From Acidovorax sp. HDW3 (GTDB lineage Bacteria > Pseudomonadota > Gammaproteobacteria > Burkholderiales > Burkholderiaceae_C): 64,000 nt of DNA. A program made the position numbers and the translations under genes. Shown here in pieces: positions 28,495 through 36,055 of the stretch (its first letter is position 1; each line of letters begins with the position of its first letter). The DNA is taken from positions 1,160,001-1,224,000 of the forward strand of contig NZ_CP049885.1 of NCBI RefSeq assembly GCF_011303755.1. Direction: 5' to 3'. The notes beneath the pieces were generated by a model. The model did no database searches and was not told the DNA's origin. It saw only the letters and a list, made by a program, of their open reading frames with translations.

Positions 28495-29549
28495 TGCGCC
28501 GGCGTGCATGGCTGCAGGCTGCCGGGGCGCTGGCCTGCTCCGGGCTGTGGGATGGGGCTCGGGCACAGGCCGCAGGCGAGGACGGCGTCGTCGTCGGCCG
28601 CTTTGGTTCGCAGCCGGCGCCGCAGCAGGTGCGCCGGGTGTTTGCCGCCGGGCCGCCAGCGGCGGTGCTGGTGGCGGCGCTGGCGCCCGAGAAACTGCTG
28701 GGCTGGCCCTGGCCCCTGAGCGACGCCGCACGCGCCTGGCTGGGCGAGCCGCTGCGCAGCCTGCCGCACACCGGGCGCCTGGCCGGGCGCGGCAGCACCG
28801 TGCCGCTGGAGTCGCTGCTGCAGTGGCAGCCCGACCTGATCGTGGATGCCGGCACGGCCGATGCCAGCTACCTTTCAACCATGCGCCGCACGAGCGAGCA
28901 GACCGGCCTGCCGACGCTGCTGATCCAGGGCCGCATCGCCGAGCATGGCGCGCAGCTGCGCGCAGTGGGGCGCTTGTTGGGTGTGGCCGAACGCGGCGCG
29001 GCGCTGGCGGCGCAGGCCGACGCCGCCGTCGCCCTGGCCGAGGCCGTGCGCGCCAGCGTGCCGCTGGCGCGGCGCCCGCGCGTGTACTACGGGCGTGGCA
29101 GCGACGGGCTGGAGACCGGGCTGGCCGGCGCCATCAACCTGGAATTGCTGGAGTTTTGCGCCGGGCGCAACGTGGCTGCGCAGGCCGGCAGCGGCTCTCT
29201 CACGCGCGTGTCGCTGGAGCAGGTGCTGGCCTGGGACCCGGAGGTGATCGTCACCCAGGATGCAGCATTCGCGCGCCGTGCCCTTGCCGACCCGCTGTGG
29301 CGCAGCATCAGCGCCGTGCGCCAGCGGCGCGTGCATTGCGCGCCGGTGCTGCCTTTTGGCTGGCTCGACGGCCCGCCGGGCGTGAACCGCCTGCTCGGCC
29401 TGCGCTGGCTGCTGCAGCGCCTGCACCCGGGTCACCCGGCGCTGGCGGCGCTGCCCCCTTGGCCGCAGGCCCTGGCGCAGTTCTATCGCAGCTTCTACCG
29501 CCTGGAGCAGCCCCCGGCGCCGTGGCCGAGCCTGCTGGCCGAAGATTGA
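28494..29549 (+). CDS. Periplasmic metal-complex binding protein of a FecB/BtuF-type ABC importer
   Basis: The 351-residue protein has an Arg-rich start (MRRRAWLQAAGALA) and a signal peptide to about residue 25. The two-lobed FecB-like fold contains ESLLQWQPDLIVDAGT and RVSLEQVLAWDPEVIV, and a loop with FGWLDGPPGVNRLLGLRWL. These are features of the BtuF/MolA class. Linked permease and ATPase genes follow. The ligand (molybdate, tungstate or a chelate) is inferred from context. Confidence 0.82.
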   Translation: MRRRAWLQAAGALACSGLWDGARAQAAGEDGVVVGRFGSQPAPQQVRRVFAAGPPAAVLVAALAPEKLLGWPWPLSDAARAWLGEPLRSLPHTGRLAGRGSTVPLESLLQWQPDLIVDAGTADASYLSTMRRTSEQTGLPTLLIQGRIAEHGAQLRAVGRLLGVAERGAALAAQADAAVALAEAVRASVPLARRPRVYYGRGSDGLETGLAGAINLELLEFCAGRNVAAQAGSGSLTRVSLEQVLAWDPEVIVTQDAAFARRALADPLWRSISAVRQRRVHCAPVLPFGWLDGPPGVNRLLGLRWLLQRLHPGHPALAALPPWPQALAQFYRSFYRLEQPPAPWPSLLAED

Positions 29550-29553
29550 TGCT

Positions 29554-30621
29554 ATGCCGGTTTTGGAACAAAACAAGGCTCCAGCGCTTGCCAGTCAAGC
29601 GCTAGCAGCTCCTGAAATGATAGTAGGTGGTGGCCGTTGGCTGCTGGCCTTGGGCGCCCTGGCGTTGGTGCTGCTGTGGGCCTTCGGTGCCGGCAAGTTC
29701 CAGGTGGCGCCGCCCGAGCTGCTGCGCGCGCTGGCGGTGCGGCTGTGGGGGGCGGAGTTGGACGTCAGCCCCGCCGTGCAGACCGTGCTCTGGCAGATCC
29801 GCCTGCCGCGCGTGCTCGCCGGCCTGCTGGTGGGCGCGGCGCTGGCGGCGGCCGGGGCGGCGTACCAGGGCATGTTCCGCAACCCGCTGGTGTCGCCCGA
29901 CATCCTGGGCGTTTCCGCCGGCGCCGGCCTGGGCGCGGTGCTGGGCATTTACCTTGGCCAGCCCATGGCTGTGGTGCAGGCACTGGCCTTTGGCGGTGGC
30001 CTGCTGGCGGTGGCGGCGGTGTTGGGCATTGCGGCCCTGGTGCGCCGGCACGACCCGGTGCTGGTGCTGGTGCTGTCCGGGGTGGCCGTGGGGGCGCTGC
30101 TGGGGGCCGGGATTTCGCTGCTCAAAATTTTGGCCGACCCCAACACCCAGCTGCCCAGCATCACCTTCTGGCTGCTCGGCGGGCTCAGTGCCGTCACCGC
30201 AGCCGACCTGGCGGCCACGGCACCGGCGCTGCTCGCCGGCCTGGTGCCGCTGGCGCTGCTGCGCTGGCGCATCAATTTGTTGGGTTTGCCCGACGACGAG
30301 GCGCAGGCGCTGGGCGTGCGTGTGGCGCGCCTGCGCCTGGTGCTGGTGCTGGCGGCCACGCTGGCGACGGCGGCGGCCGTCTCGCTCACCGGCATCATCG
30401 GTTGGGTGGGGCTGGTGGTGCCGCATGTGGCGCGCCTGTGGGTGGGGCCGCAGTTCGGGCGCCTGCTGCCGGCGGCGCTGCTGCTGGGGGGCGGTTTTCT
30501 CGTGGCCGCCGATACGCTGGCGCGCACGGTGGCGCCCATCGAACTGCCGCTGGGCCTGGTCACGGCCCTGGTGGGGGCGCCGTTTTTCCTCTGGGTGCTG
30601 GCGCGCCCGGGGCATGAATGA
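29554..30621 (+). CDS. FecCD/BtuC-type ABC permease (MolB-like)
   Basis: The 355-residue integral membrane protein has about ten helices, with RLPRVLAGLLVGAALAAAGAAYQ near the N-terminus and the C-terminal GLVVPHVARLWVG motif that contacts the ATPase. Residues 5-21 or so are encoded by a dispersed repeat, so an alternative start is ATG 29617 (MIVGGG), just before the first helix; neither has a clear ribosome site. The family imports B12, siderophores or, in Haemophilus MolBCA, molybdate/tungstate. Confidence 0.88.
   Translation: MPVLEQNKAPALASQALAAPEMIVGGGRWLLALGALALVLLWAFGAGKFQVAPPELLRALAVRLWGAELDVSPAVQTVLWQIRLPRVLAGLLVGAALAAAGAAYQGMFRNPLVSPDILGVSAGAGLGAVLGIYLGQPMAVVQALAFGGGLLAVAAVLGIAALVRRHDPVLVLVLSGVAVGALLGAGISLLKILADPNTQLPSITFWLLGGLSAVTAADLAATAPALLAGLVPLALLRWRINLLGLPDDEAQALGVRVARLRLVLVLAATLATAAAVSLTGIIGWVGLVVPHVARLWVGPQFGRLLPAALLLGGGFLVAADTLARTVAPIELPLGLVTALVGAPFFLWVLARPGHE
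29567..29624. repeat. Dispersed repeat copy inside the permease 5' end
   Basis: CCAGCGCTTG...CAAGCGCTAGCAGCTCCTG lies within the start of the permease reading frame, unlike most copies, which are intergenic. Confidence 0.7.
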
Positions 30622-31409
30622 TGACGCAGCTGGTCGCTCCACTGCTGCACGCCGTGCAGCTGGCCGTGGGCCATGGCACACGCACGGTCGCCCAGGGGCT
30701 GGATTTCACCCTCGGGGCCGGCGAGGTGCTGTGCCTGCTGGGCGCCAATGGCAGCGGCAAGACCACGCTGCTGCGCACCCTGCTCGGGCTGCTGGCGCCG
30801 CTGCAGGGTGAGGTGCGGCTGCAGGGGCAGAACGTGGCCCACTGGCCGCGCGCCGCCCTGGCACGGCAGCTGGCGTATGTGCCGCAGCAGCACCAGGGGC
30901 TGTTTCCGTACCGCGTGCTCGACGTCGTGCTCATGGGGCGCGCGGCCTATCTGGGGCGCTTTGCCACGCCCGGGCGCAGCGACCGCGCCCTGGCGCTGGA
31001 CTGCCTGGCGGCCATGGGCATGGCGCACCTGCAGGCGGCGCAGTACACCGCCTTGAGTGGCGGCGAGCGCCAGCTGGTGCTCATTGCCCGCGCTCTGGCG
31101 CAGCAAAGCCGCCTCTTGATCCTGGACGAGCCCACGGCCAGCCTGGATTTTGGCAACCAGATCCGCGTGCTCGAACGCGTCGCCGGCCTGCGCCAGCAGG
31201 GCCTGGCGGTGCTCATGACCACGCACCAGCCCGAACACGCCCTGCGCGTCGCCGACCGCATCGCCCTCCTGGGCGCCGGCCGGCTGCTGGCGCTGGGCGC
31301 CCCCCAGGCCACGGCCACGCCGGCGGCCCTGGGCCAGCTCTACGGCGTCAGCCCTGCGGCCGTGGCGCAGGCCCTGCATATCCCCGTGACCGAGACTTTT
31401 GCACCATGA
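30618..31409 (+). CDS. ABC transporter ATPase (FecE/BtuD type)
   Basis: The 263-residue ATPase has Walker A GANGSGKTT (about 43-51), signature LSGGERQ, Walker B LLILDEPTASLD and the switch His in TTHQPEHA. It overlaps the permease stop by 4 bases and forms a complete importer with the two genes before it. The subfamily pairs with FecCD permeases rather than with ModB. Confidence 0.92.
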   Translation: MMTQLVAPLLHAVQLAVGHGTRTVAQGLDFTLGAGEVLCLLGANGSGKTTLLRTLLGLLAPLQGEVRLQGQNVAHWPRAALARQLAYVPQQHQGLFPYRVLDVVLMGRAAYLGRFATPGRSDRALALDCLAAMGMAHLQAAQYTALSGGERQLVLIARALAQQSRLLILDEPTASLDFGNQIRVLERVAGLRQQGLAVLMTTHQPEHALRVADRIALLGAGRLLALGAPQATATPAALGQLYGVSPAAVAQALHIPVTETFAP

Positions 31410-32200
31410 CCCTTGAAACCATTGATTTCGCCCTGCTGTACCGCCAGCACCAGGCCTTGAGCACGCGCACGCGCAAGACCGCCAGCGCCTGGGATGCACG
31501 GGCCTCCGGCATGGCCGCGAAGGCGCTCGCCAGCGGCTACGCGCAGGATTTCGTCGCCCGCATGGACCTGCGCGGCGCGCAGTCGCTGCTGGATGTGGGT
31601 TGCGGCCCCGGCACCATCGGCCTGCTGTTGGCCGCGCAGCTGCAGCAGGTGGTGGGCCTGGACTACAGCGCCGGGATGCTGGCCGTGCTGCGCGAGCAGG
31701 CGGCGGCGCGCGGCCTGCAGCAGGTGCAGACCCTGCAGCGCGCCTGGGAGGACGACTGGAGCGACGTGCCCGAGTGCGACCTCGTCGTCGCCTCGCGCTC
31801 GACGGCGGTGGCCGACATCGACATGGCGCTGCACAAGCTGCACGCCAAGGCACGCCGGCGCGTTTACCTCACGCACCTCGTGGGCGGGCATTTCACCGAC
31901 CCGCACATCCAGGACGCCATCGGGCGGCGCGTGCCGCCGCAGCCGGACTACATCTACCTGCTCAACATCCTGCACCGCATGGGCATACACCCCGAGCTGT
32001 CGTACCTGACGCAGGAAAGCCGCCTCGCCGGGGCGCCCGATTTTGCCGAATTTGCACGCCGCGTCGCCTGGTCGCTGGGCGAGCTGAACGTGGTCGAAAC
32101 CACCCGCCTGCATGATTGGTACGAGCGCGCCAGCCCGGCGCAGCGGGCCGGTGCCCCCATGCGCTGGGCTTTCATCTCCTGGGAAAAAACGCCATGCTGA
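31406..32200 (+). CDS. Class I SAM-dependent methyltransferase of the Mo cluster
   Basis: The 264-residue protein has the SAM site LLDVGCGPGTIGLLLA (about 57-72), GLDYSAGMLAVL and a late YIYLLNILHRMGIHPELSYL. Substrate unknown. It overlaps the ATPase (4 bases) and the DUF364 gene (7 bases), so it is translated as part of the uptake unit; a role in modifying a metal ligand or cofactor is plausible but unproven. Confidence 0.82.
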   Translation: MTLETIDFALLYRQHQALSTRTRKTASAWDARASGMAAKALASGYAQDFVARMDLRGAQSLLDVGCGPGTIGLLLAAQLQQVVGLDYSAGMLAVLREQAAARGLQQVQTLQRAWEDDWSDVPECDLVVASRSTAVADIDMALHKLHAKARRRVYLTHLVGGHFTDPHIQDAIGRRVPPQPDYIYLLNILHRMGIHPELSYLTQESRLAGAPDFAEFARRVAWSLGELNVVETTRLHDWYERASPAQRAGAPMRWAFISWEKTPC

Positions 32201-33042
32201 CGCCGCCGCCACTACATGCCGACGCCCTGCTGGCCGAGCTGCACGCCAGCGTCAGCGCCGCCCTGGGCGCGCAGGAGGTCGAACGCCTGCAGGTGGCGCG
32301 CGCCGTGCTCGGGCTGTTTTTTACCGGCGTGCAGCTGGACAACGGCATCGTCGGCCTGTGCGCCACGCCCCTCAAGAGCATTCCGCAGGCGGTGTGCTGC
32401 CCCAGCTCGGCCCAGGCCATGCCAGTGCCAGGCAAGCTCATCGGGCGCAGCGCCGCCGAGCTGCTGCAAGACCTGTACCGCTCGCAGGCGCTGCGGCGCA
32501 CGCTCGCCATCGCCACGCTCAATGCCCTGGCCGAAACCCTGTGGCAGCGTGATGGCCCGCCGCCGGACGTGCGGGTGCAGGCGGGCGATGCCTTCGATGC
32601 CCTGGCCATTGCCCCGGGCGAGCGCGTGGCGCTGGTGGGGGCCTTCCCGCCGTATATGCGCCGCCTGCGCCAGGCCGGCCAGCCGTTCACGGTACTCGAA
32701 CTCGATCCGGCCACGCTCAAGGCCGAGGAGTTGCCGTACTACCGTCCGGCACACCAAGCGGCTGAAGTGCTGGCGCAGTGCGATGCCCTCATCACCACCG
32801 GCACCACCTTGGTCAACGACAGCCTCGACGGGCTGCTTGCGCACCTGCGCCCGGGCGCTCGCGCCGCCGTCGTCGGCCCCAGTGCCACCTTGCTGGCCGC
32901 ACCCTTTGCACGCCGGGGCGTGCGCGTGGTCGGCGGCACGCGCGTGCTGCAGCCCCAGGGGCTCCTGGACTTGCTGGCCGAGGGCGGTTCGGGCTACCAC
33001 TTTTTTGACAAGGTGGTGCAGCGGGTGTGCCTGTGCTGGTGA
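32194..33042 (+). CDS. DUF364 protein (putative heavy-metal chelation domain)
   Basis: The 282-residue protein has an N-terminal part with LFFTGVQLDNGIVGLCATPL and a C-terminal Rossmann-like part with VALVGAFPPYMRRL, ALITTGTTLVNDSLDGLL and VVGPSATLLAAPF. This fits the DUF4213-DUF364 architecture. Members occur beside FecCD-type metal importers; the name heavy-metal chelation is a family label and not a demonstrated function. Three cysteines (CCPSS pair and others) could take part in metal binding. Confidence 0.8.
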   Translation: MLTPPPLHADALLAELHASVSAALGAQEVERLQVARAVLGLFFTGVQLDNGIVGLCATPLKSIPQAVCCPSSAQAMPVPGKLIGRSAAELLQDLYRSQALRRTLAIATLNALAETLWQRDGPPPDVRVQAGDAFDALAIAPGERVALVGAFPPYMRRLRQAGQPFTVLELDPATLKAEELPYYRPAHQAAEVLAQCDALITTGTTLVNDSLDGLLAHLRPGARAAVVGPSATLLAAPFARRGVRVVGGTRVLQPQGLLDLLAEGGSGYHFFDKVVQRVCLCW

Positions 33043-33053
33043 AAGGAGAGCGT

Positions 33054-33770
33054 ATGTTCCGATGGCTGTGGGCCAGTCTGGCCTTGGTGTGGGTGTGCAA
33101 CGTCTGGGCGGGCGAGCCCCTGCTGGTAGCGGCCGGAGCGGGCTACCGTAAACCAGTGCTGGAGTTGTTGGCGGGATTTACACAAGCCAGCGGCATTCAG
33201 GCCGAAGCCAGTTTCGGCAACATGCAGCAGGTGCAGACCCAGGCACAGCAGAATCCGGCGATTGCTTTGCTCATTGGTGACCGCGCCTTTCTTGAACCCA
33301 TGGGCTTGACCGAACGTTTGCAGCCCCTGGGGCAGGGCCTGCTGGTGCTGGTGACGGCGCGTGGGCAGGCGCTTGCCAGCCTCGATGAGCTGCGTGCGCC
33401 GCGCTTTGGGCGTATTGCCTTGCCCGACCGCAACAAAGCCGTCTATGGCCGTGCAGCGGCCATATGCCTTGAGCGGCTGGGGCTGCAGCAGGCGCTGGCC
33501 GCCCGGTTACTGGAGGTGGCCACCGTACCCCAGGTGGCGGCCTATGTGGCGGCAGGGGAGGTCGATGCCGGTTTCGTCAATCGCACGCAGGCCCTGGCTC
33601 TGCAGGAGCGTGTCGGCACCGTCCTGGAGGTGCCGCCGGGCTGCTACCCGCCTATCGAACTGAGTGTGGGCGTGCTGCGCGGGCGCAGCGAGGCGACAGC
33701 GGTACGGGCCTTTTTGGCCTACCTGGAGGGGCCGCAGGCGCGCCAGGTGCTGCAGCGGCATGGGATGTAG
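33054..33770 (+). CDS. modA: Molybdate ABC transporter substrate-binding protein
   Basis: The 238-residue periplasmic protein has a signal peptide (about 1-19) and the ModA fold: LLVAAGAGYRKPVLELL, FGNMQQVQTQAQ, RIALPDRNKAVYGRAA and QVAAYVAAGEVDAGFVNRTQ. The usual oxyanion-loop sequence AAASL is replaced by AAGAGY, so specificity within molybdate/tungstate cannot be read directly. AAAGGAG is 7 bases before the ATG at 33054. Confidence 0.85.
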   Translation: MFRWLWASLALVWVCNVWAGEPLLVAAGAGYRKPVLELLAGFTQASGIQAEASFGNMQQVQTQAQQNPAIALLIGDRAFLEPMGLTERLQPLGQGLLVLVTARGQALASLDELRAPRFGRIALPDRNKAVYGRAAAICLERLGLQQALAARLLEVATVPQVAAYVAAGEVDAGFVNRTQALALQERVGTVLEVPPGCYPPIELSVGVLRGRSEATAVRAFLAYLEGPQARQVLQRHGM

Positions 33771-33779
33771 GGTCCAACC

Positions 33780-34442
33780 ATGTGGGGTGGCTGTTCGGCA
33801 GCACCACTGTCTTTGAGCCTGGGCGTGCTGGCGGCGAGCCTGGCGCTGCAGCTGGTCATCGGTACGGCCCTGGCCTGGCTGCTGGCGCGCCGGAATTTTG
33901 CTGGGCGTGGCTTGCTGGATGCGCTGGTGACGCTGCCGCTGGTGTTCCCGCCCATCGTCCTTGGTTACGGCCTGTTGTTGTTGCTCGGCCGCCAGGGGGC
34001 GCTGGTGCGCTGGTTGCCGCCAGCGTGGCAACCGGAAATCATTTTTACCGCCACCGGGTTGGTGCTGGCGGCCTTTGTCGCCGGACTGCCGCTGATGGTC
34101 AAGTCGGTGCAGGCTGCCTTGGGCAGCGTGTCGCCGCGCCTGCATGAAGCGGCGGCCCTGCTGGGGCACGGGCGGTGGTCGGTGTTCTGGCGTATCGACG
34201 TGCCCCTGGCCCGGCGTGGGGTGGTGGCCGGGCTGATCTTGGCTGCTGGGCGCAGCCTGGGGGAGGTGGGACTGTCGCTCATGCTGGGCGGCAACATTGC
34301 CGGGCGCACGGAAACACTGTCGCTGGCCATTTACAACCATGTGCTCGATGGCAATGCGGGCTGCGCGAACACGTTGTCGCTGCTTCTGGGCGCCGTTGCC
34401 TGGGCCGCTTTTTGGGCCTTGCGCCGTTGGGGAATGCTGTGA
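33780..34442 (+). CDS. modB: Molybdate ABC transporter permease
   Basis: The 220-residue permease has about five helices. The ModB/CysT-type EAA loop near residues 119-140 reads LHEAAALLGHGRWSVFWRIDVPLARRG in two parts (EAA...G...P). It follows modA by 9 bases, but no ATPase of the ModC type follows; modD does instead. It would need an ATPase from elsewhere in the genome. Confidence 0.9.
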   Translation: MWGGCSAAPLSLSLGVLAASLALQLVIGTALAWLLARRNFAGRGLLDALVTLPLVFPPIVLGYGLLLLLGRQGALVRWLPPAWQPEIIFTATGLVLAAFVAGLPLMVKSVQAALGSVSPRLHEAAALLGHGRWSVFWRIDVPLARRGVVAGLILAAGRSLGEVGLSLMLGGNIAGRTETLSLAIYNHVLDGNAGCANTLSLLLGAVAWAAFWALRRWGML

Positions 34443-35317
34443 ATGATGTTTTCGATGTTTTTTTTGACCACGCCACGATCGACGCCTGGATTGCCGAGGA
34501 TGCAGGCTACCTCGACCTGACGGCGCATCTGCTCGGGCTGGGGGCGCAGCCGGCGTGCATTGCGTTCACGCTGCGCGGCGCCGGCGTTGCAGCGTGCACC
34601 GAGGAGGCGGCGCGGGTGCTGCAGCACTGCGGTGCGCAGCTGCTGCGGCTGCGCCCCAGCGGCACGCCGGTGCCGGCGGGTAGCGAGCTGCTGGCGGCCA
34701 GCGGGCCGGCGGCGAGTGTGCTGCGGGCCTGGAAGGTGGTGCAGAACCTGCTGGAGACGGCCTGCGGCATCGCCAGCGCCACGGCAGCCATGGTGGCGGC
34801 CGTGCAGGCCACGGCGCCTGGGGTGGCGTTGCTGACGACGCGCAAGAGCGCCCCCGGCCTGCGCCGCATCGCCCTCAAGGCCACGCTGTGTGGCGGCGCG
34901 CATCCGCATCGCCTGGGGGTGGGGGAGACGGTGCTGGTGTTTGCCCAGCACCGGGCGTTGCTTGGCGATGCCCCCTCGGGCCATTGGCCGGCGTTGGTGC
35001 AGCGGCTGGCGCGCATGGCGCCAGCGTTGGCAGAGAAGCTCTGCGTGATCGAGGTGACCTCGCTCGAAGAAGCCTGGTTGGCCGCACAGGCCGGCGCCCA
35101 GGTGCTGCAGTTCGACAAGGTGGCACCACCGCAGTTGCGTGCCTGGGGGCCGCAGCTGCGGGCACGTTACCCGCAGCTGCGCCTGTTGGCGGCTGGCGGT
35201 ATTCATCTGGGCAATGTGGCCGATTACGCCGCCAGCGGTGTGGATGCCTTGGTCAGCAGCAGCCCGCACCATGCGCCGCCGGCGGATGTGGCAGTGCAGG
35301 TGCTGCCGCTGCAGTAG
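34439..35317 (+). CDS. modD: ModD, quinolinate-phosphoribosyltransferase-like protein of Mo clusters
   Basis: The 292-residue protein begins at GTG (34439), overlapping the modB stop (GTGA). It has the NadC-like fold with LDLTAHLLG, KVVQNLLETACGIAS, TTRKSAPGLRRIALKA and LLAAGGIHLGNVADYAASGVD. ModD is a NadC paralogue found next to molybdate genes; its reaction is unknown. Length and motifs are typical. Confidence 0.88.
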   Translation: MNDVFDVFFDHATIDAWIAEDAGYLDLTAHLLGLGAQPACIAFTLRGAGVAACTEEAARVLQHCGAQLLRLRPSGTPVPAGSELLAASGPAASVLRAWKVVQNLLETACGIASATAAMVAAVQATAPGVALLTTRKSAPGLRRIALKATLCGGAHPHRLGVGETVLVFAQHRALLGDAPSGHWPALVQRLARMAPALAEKLCVIEVTSLEEAWLAAQAGAQVLQFDKVAPPQLRAWGPQLRARYPQLRLLAAGGIHLGNVADYAASGVDALVSSSPHHAPPADVAVQVLPLQ

Positions 35318-35449
35318 ACAAAAAAATATTTTTTTGCAGCGCTAGGGTTATTTGGCGAGCCCACAATCGCAGCCGCTTTCAGTGGGCCAACGTCGTGTGC
35401 AGGCATGGGGCTTGTGCCGGCAAAGGCCGCTTTTTCAAGGAACCATGCT

Positions 35450-35878
35450 ATGAAAACCAGTGCACGCAACCAGTTTGCCGGCCAAGTCACGCGCGTTGTC
35501 GCCGGGGCGGTGAATGATGAGATCGAGATCAACGTCCCCGGTGTGGGCGCGCTCGTGGCCATCGTTACCCACGGCAGCGCCGTGAACCTCGGGCTGCAGG
35601 CCGGTGCGAGCGCCGTGGCCCTGGTCAAGGCGTCGTCGGTGATCGTCGTGGCGCAGGCGCAGGGCGCCAAGTTCTCGGCACGCAACCATCTGCAGGGTCA
35701 GGTGACGCGCGTGCAAAAAGGTGCTGTCAATACCGAGGTGGTGATTGGCCTGCCTGCCGGCGGCGCCGTGGCAGCGATCGTGACGAACGAGAGCGCCGTG
35801 GCGCTGGGCCTGGCGGTGGGTGTGCCGGCAGCGGCGCTGTTCAAGGCGTCGAGCGTGATCGTCGGCGTGAACGCGTAA
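35450..35878 (+). CDS. Di-Mop molybdate/tungstate-binding protein
   Basis: The 142-residue cytoplasmic protein is two TOBE/Mop modules in tandem: SARNQFAGQVTRVVAGAVNDE (1st, trimmed here) and SARNHLQGQVTRVQKGAVNTE-like (2nd). Each is followed by an AIVT segment and ends with ALxKASSVIV. This is the ModG/Mop architecture that stores molybdate at ring interfaces. AAGGAA precedes the ATG. The 132-base gap after modD contains an A/T-rich palindrome (around 35320-35336) and could hold a separate promoter. Confidence 0.92.
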   Translation: MKTSARNQFAGQVTRVVAGAVNDEIEINVPGVGALVAIVTHGSAVNLGLQAGASAVALVKASSVIVVAQAQGAKFSARNHLQGQVTRVQKGAVNTEVVIGLPAGGAVAAIVTNESAVALGLAVGVPAAALFKASSVIVGVNA

Positions 35879-35907
35879 GGCGCAGGCAGAAAACGGGGGA
35901 GGGGGAG

Positions 35908-36004
35908 TTGACGAGCCTTACCCCCGGCACTGTATCCACGGTTAGGGCTGCTTGGTTCCCCACCTGACCCGGTTGGCCGCTTCCCCATGCGAGGAGGCCC
36001 GTCA
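35908..36004 (-). ncRNA. ffs: 4.5S RNA of the signal recognition particle
   Basis: Read on the minus strand, the RNA starts GACGGGCCT, ends AGGCTCGTC (9-bp closing stem) and carries GGTCAGGTGGGGAACCAAGCAGCC in two blocks (GGTCAGG...GGAA and AGCAGCC). This is the conserved domain-IV loop that binds Ffh. A TACAAT -10 element at 36012-36017 places the start near 36004, and a C/T-rich tail with TTTT follows the 3' end. Ends are approximate. Confidence 0.88.
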
Positions 36005-36020
36005 GCCGCTGATTGTAGGT

Positions 36021-36049
36021 CAAAAGGGCCGGGCTTTGATCCGGCCCTT
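36021..36049 (-). terminator. Terminator of the DUF1631 gene
   Basis: AAGGGCCGG and CCGGCCCTT stem followed on the minus strand by TTTTG, 7 bases after the DUF1631 stop and just before the ffs promoter. Confidence 0.85.
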
Positions 36050-36055
36050 GCTATT

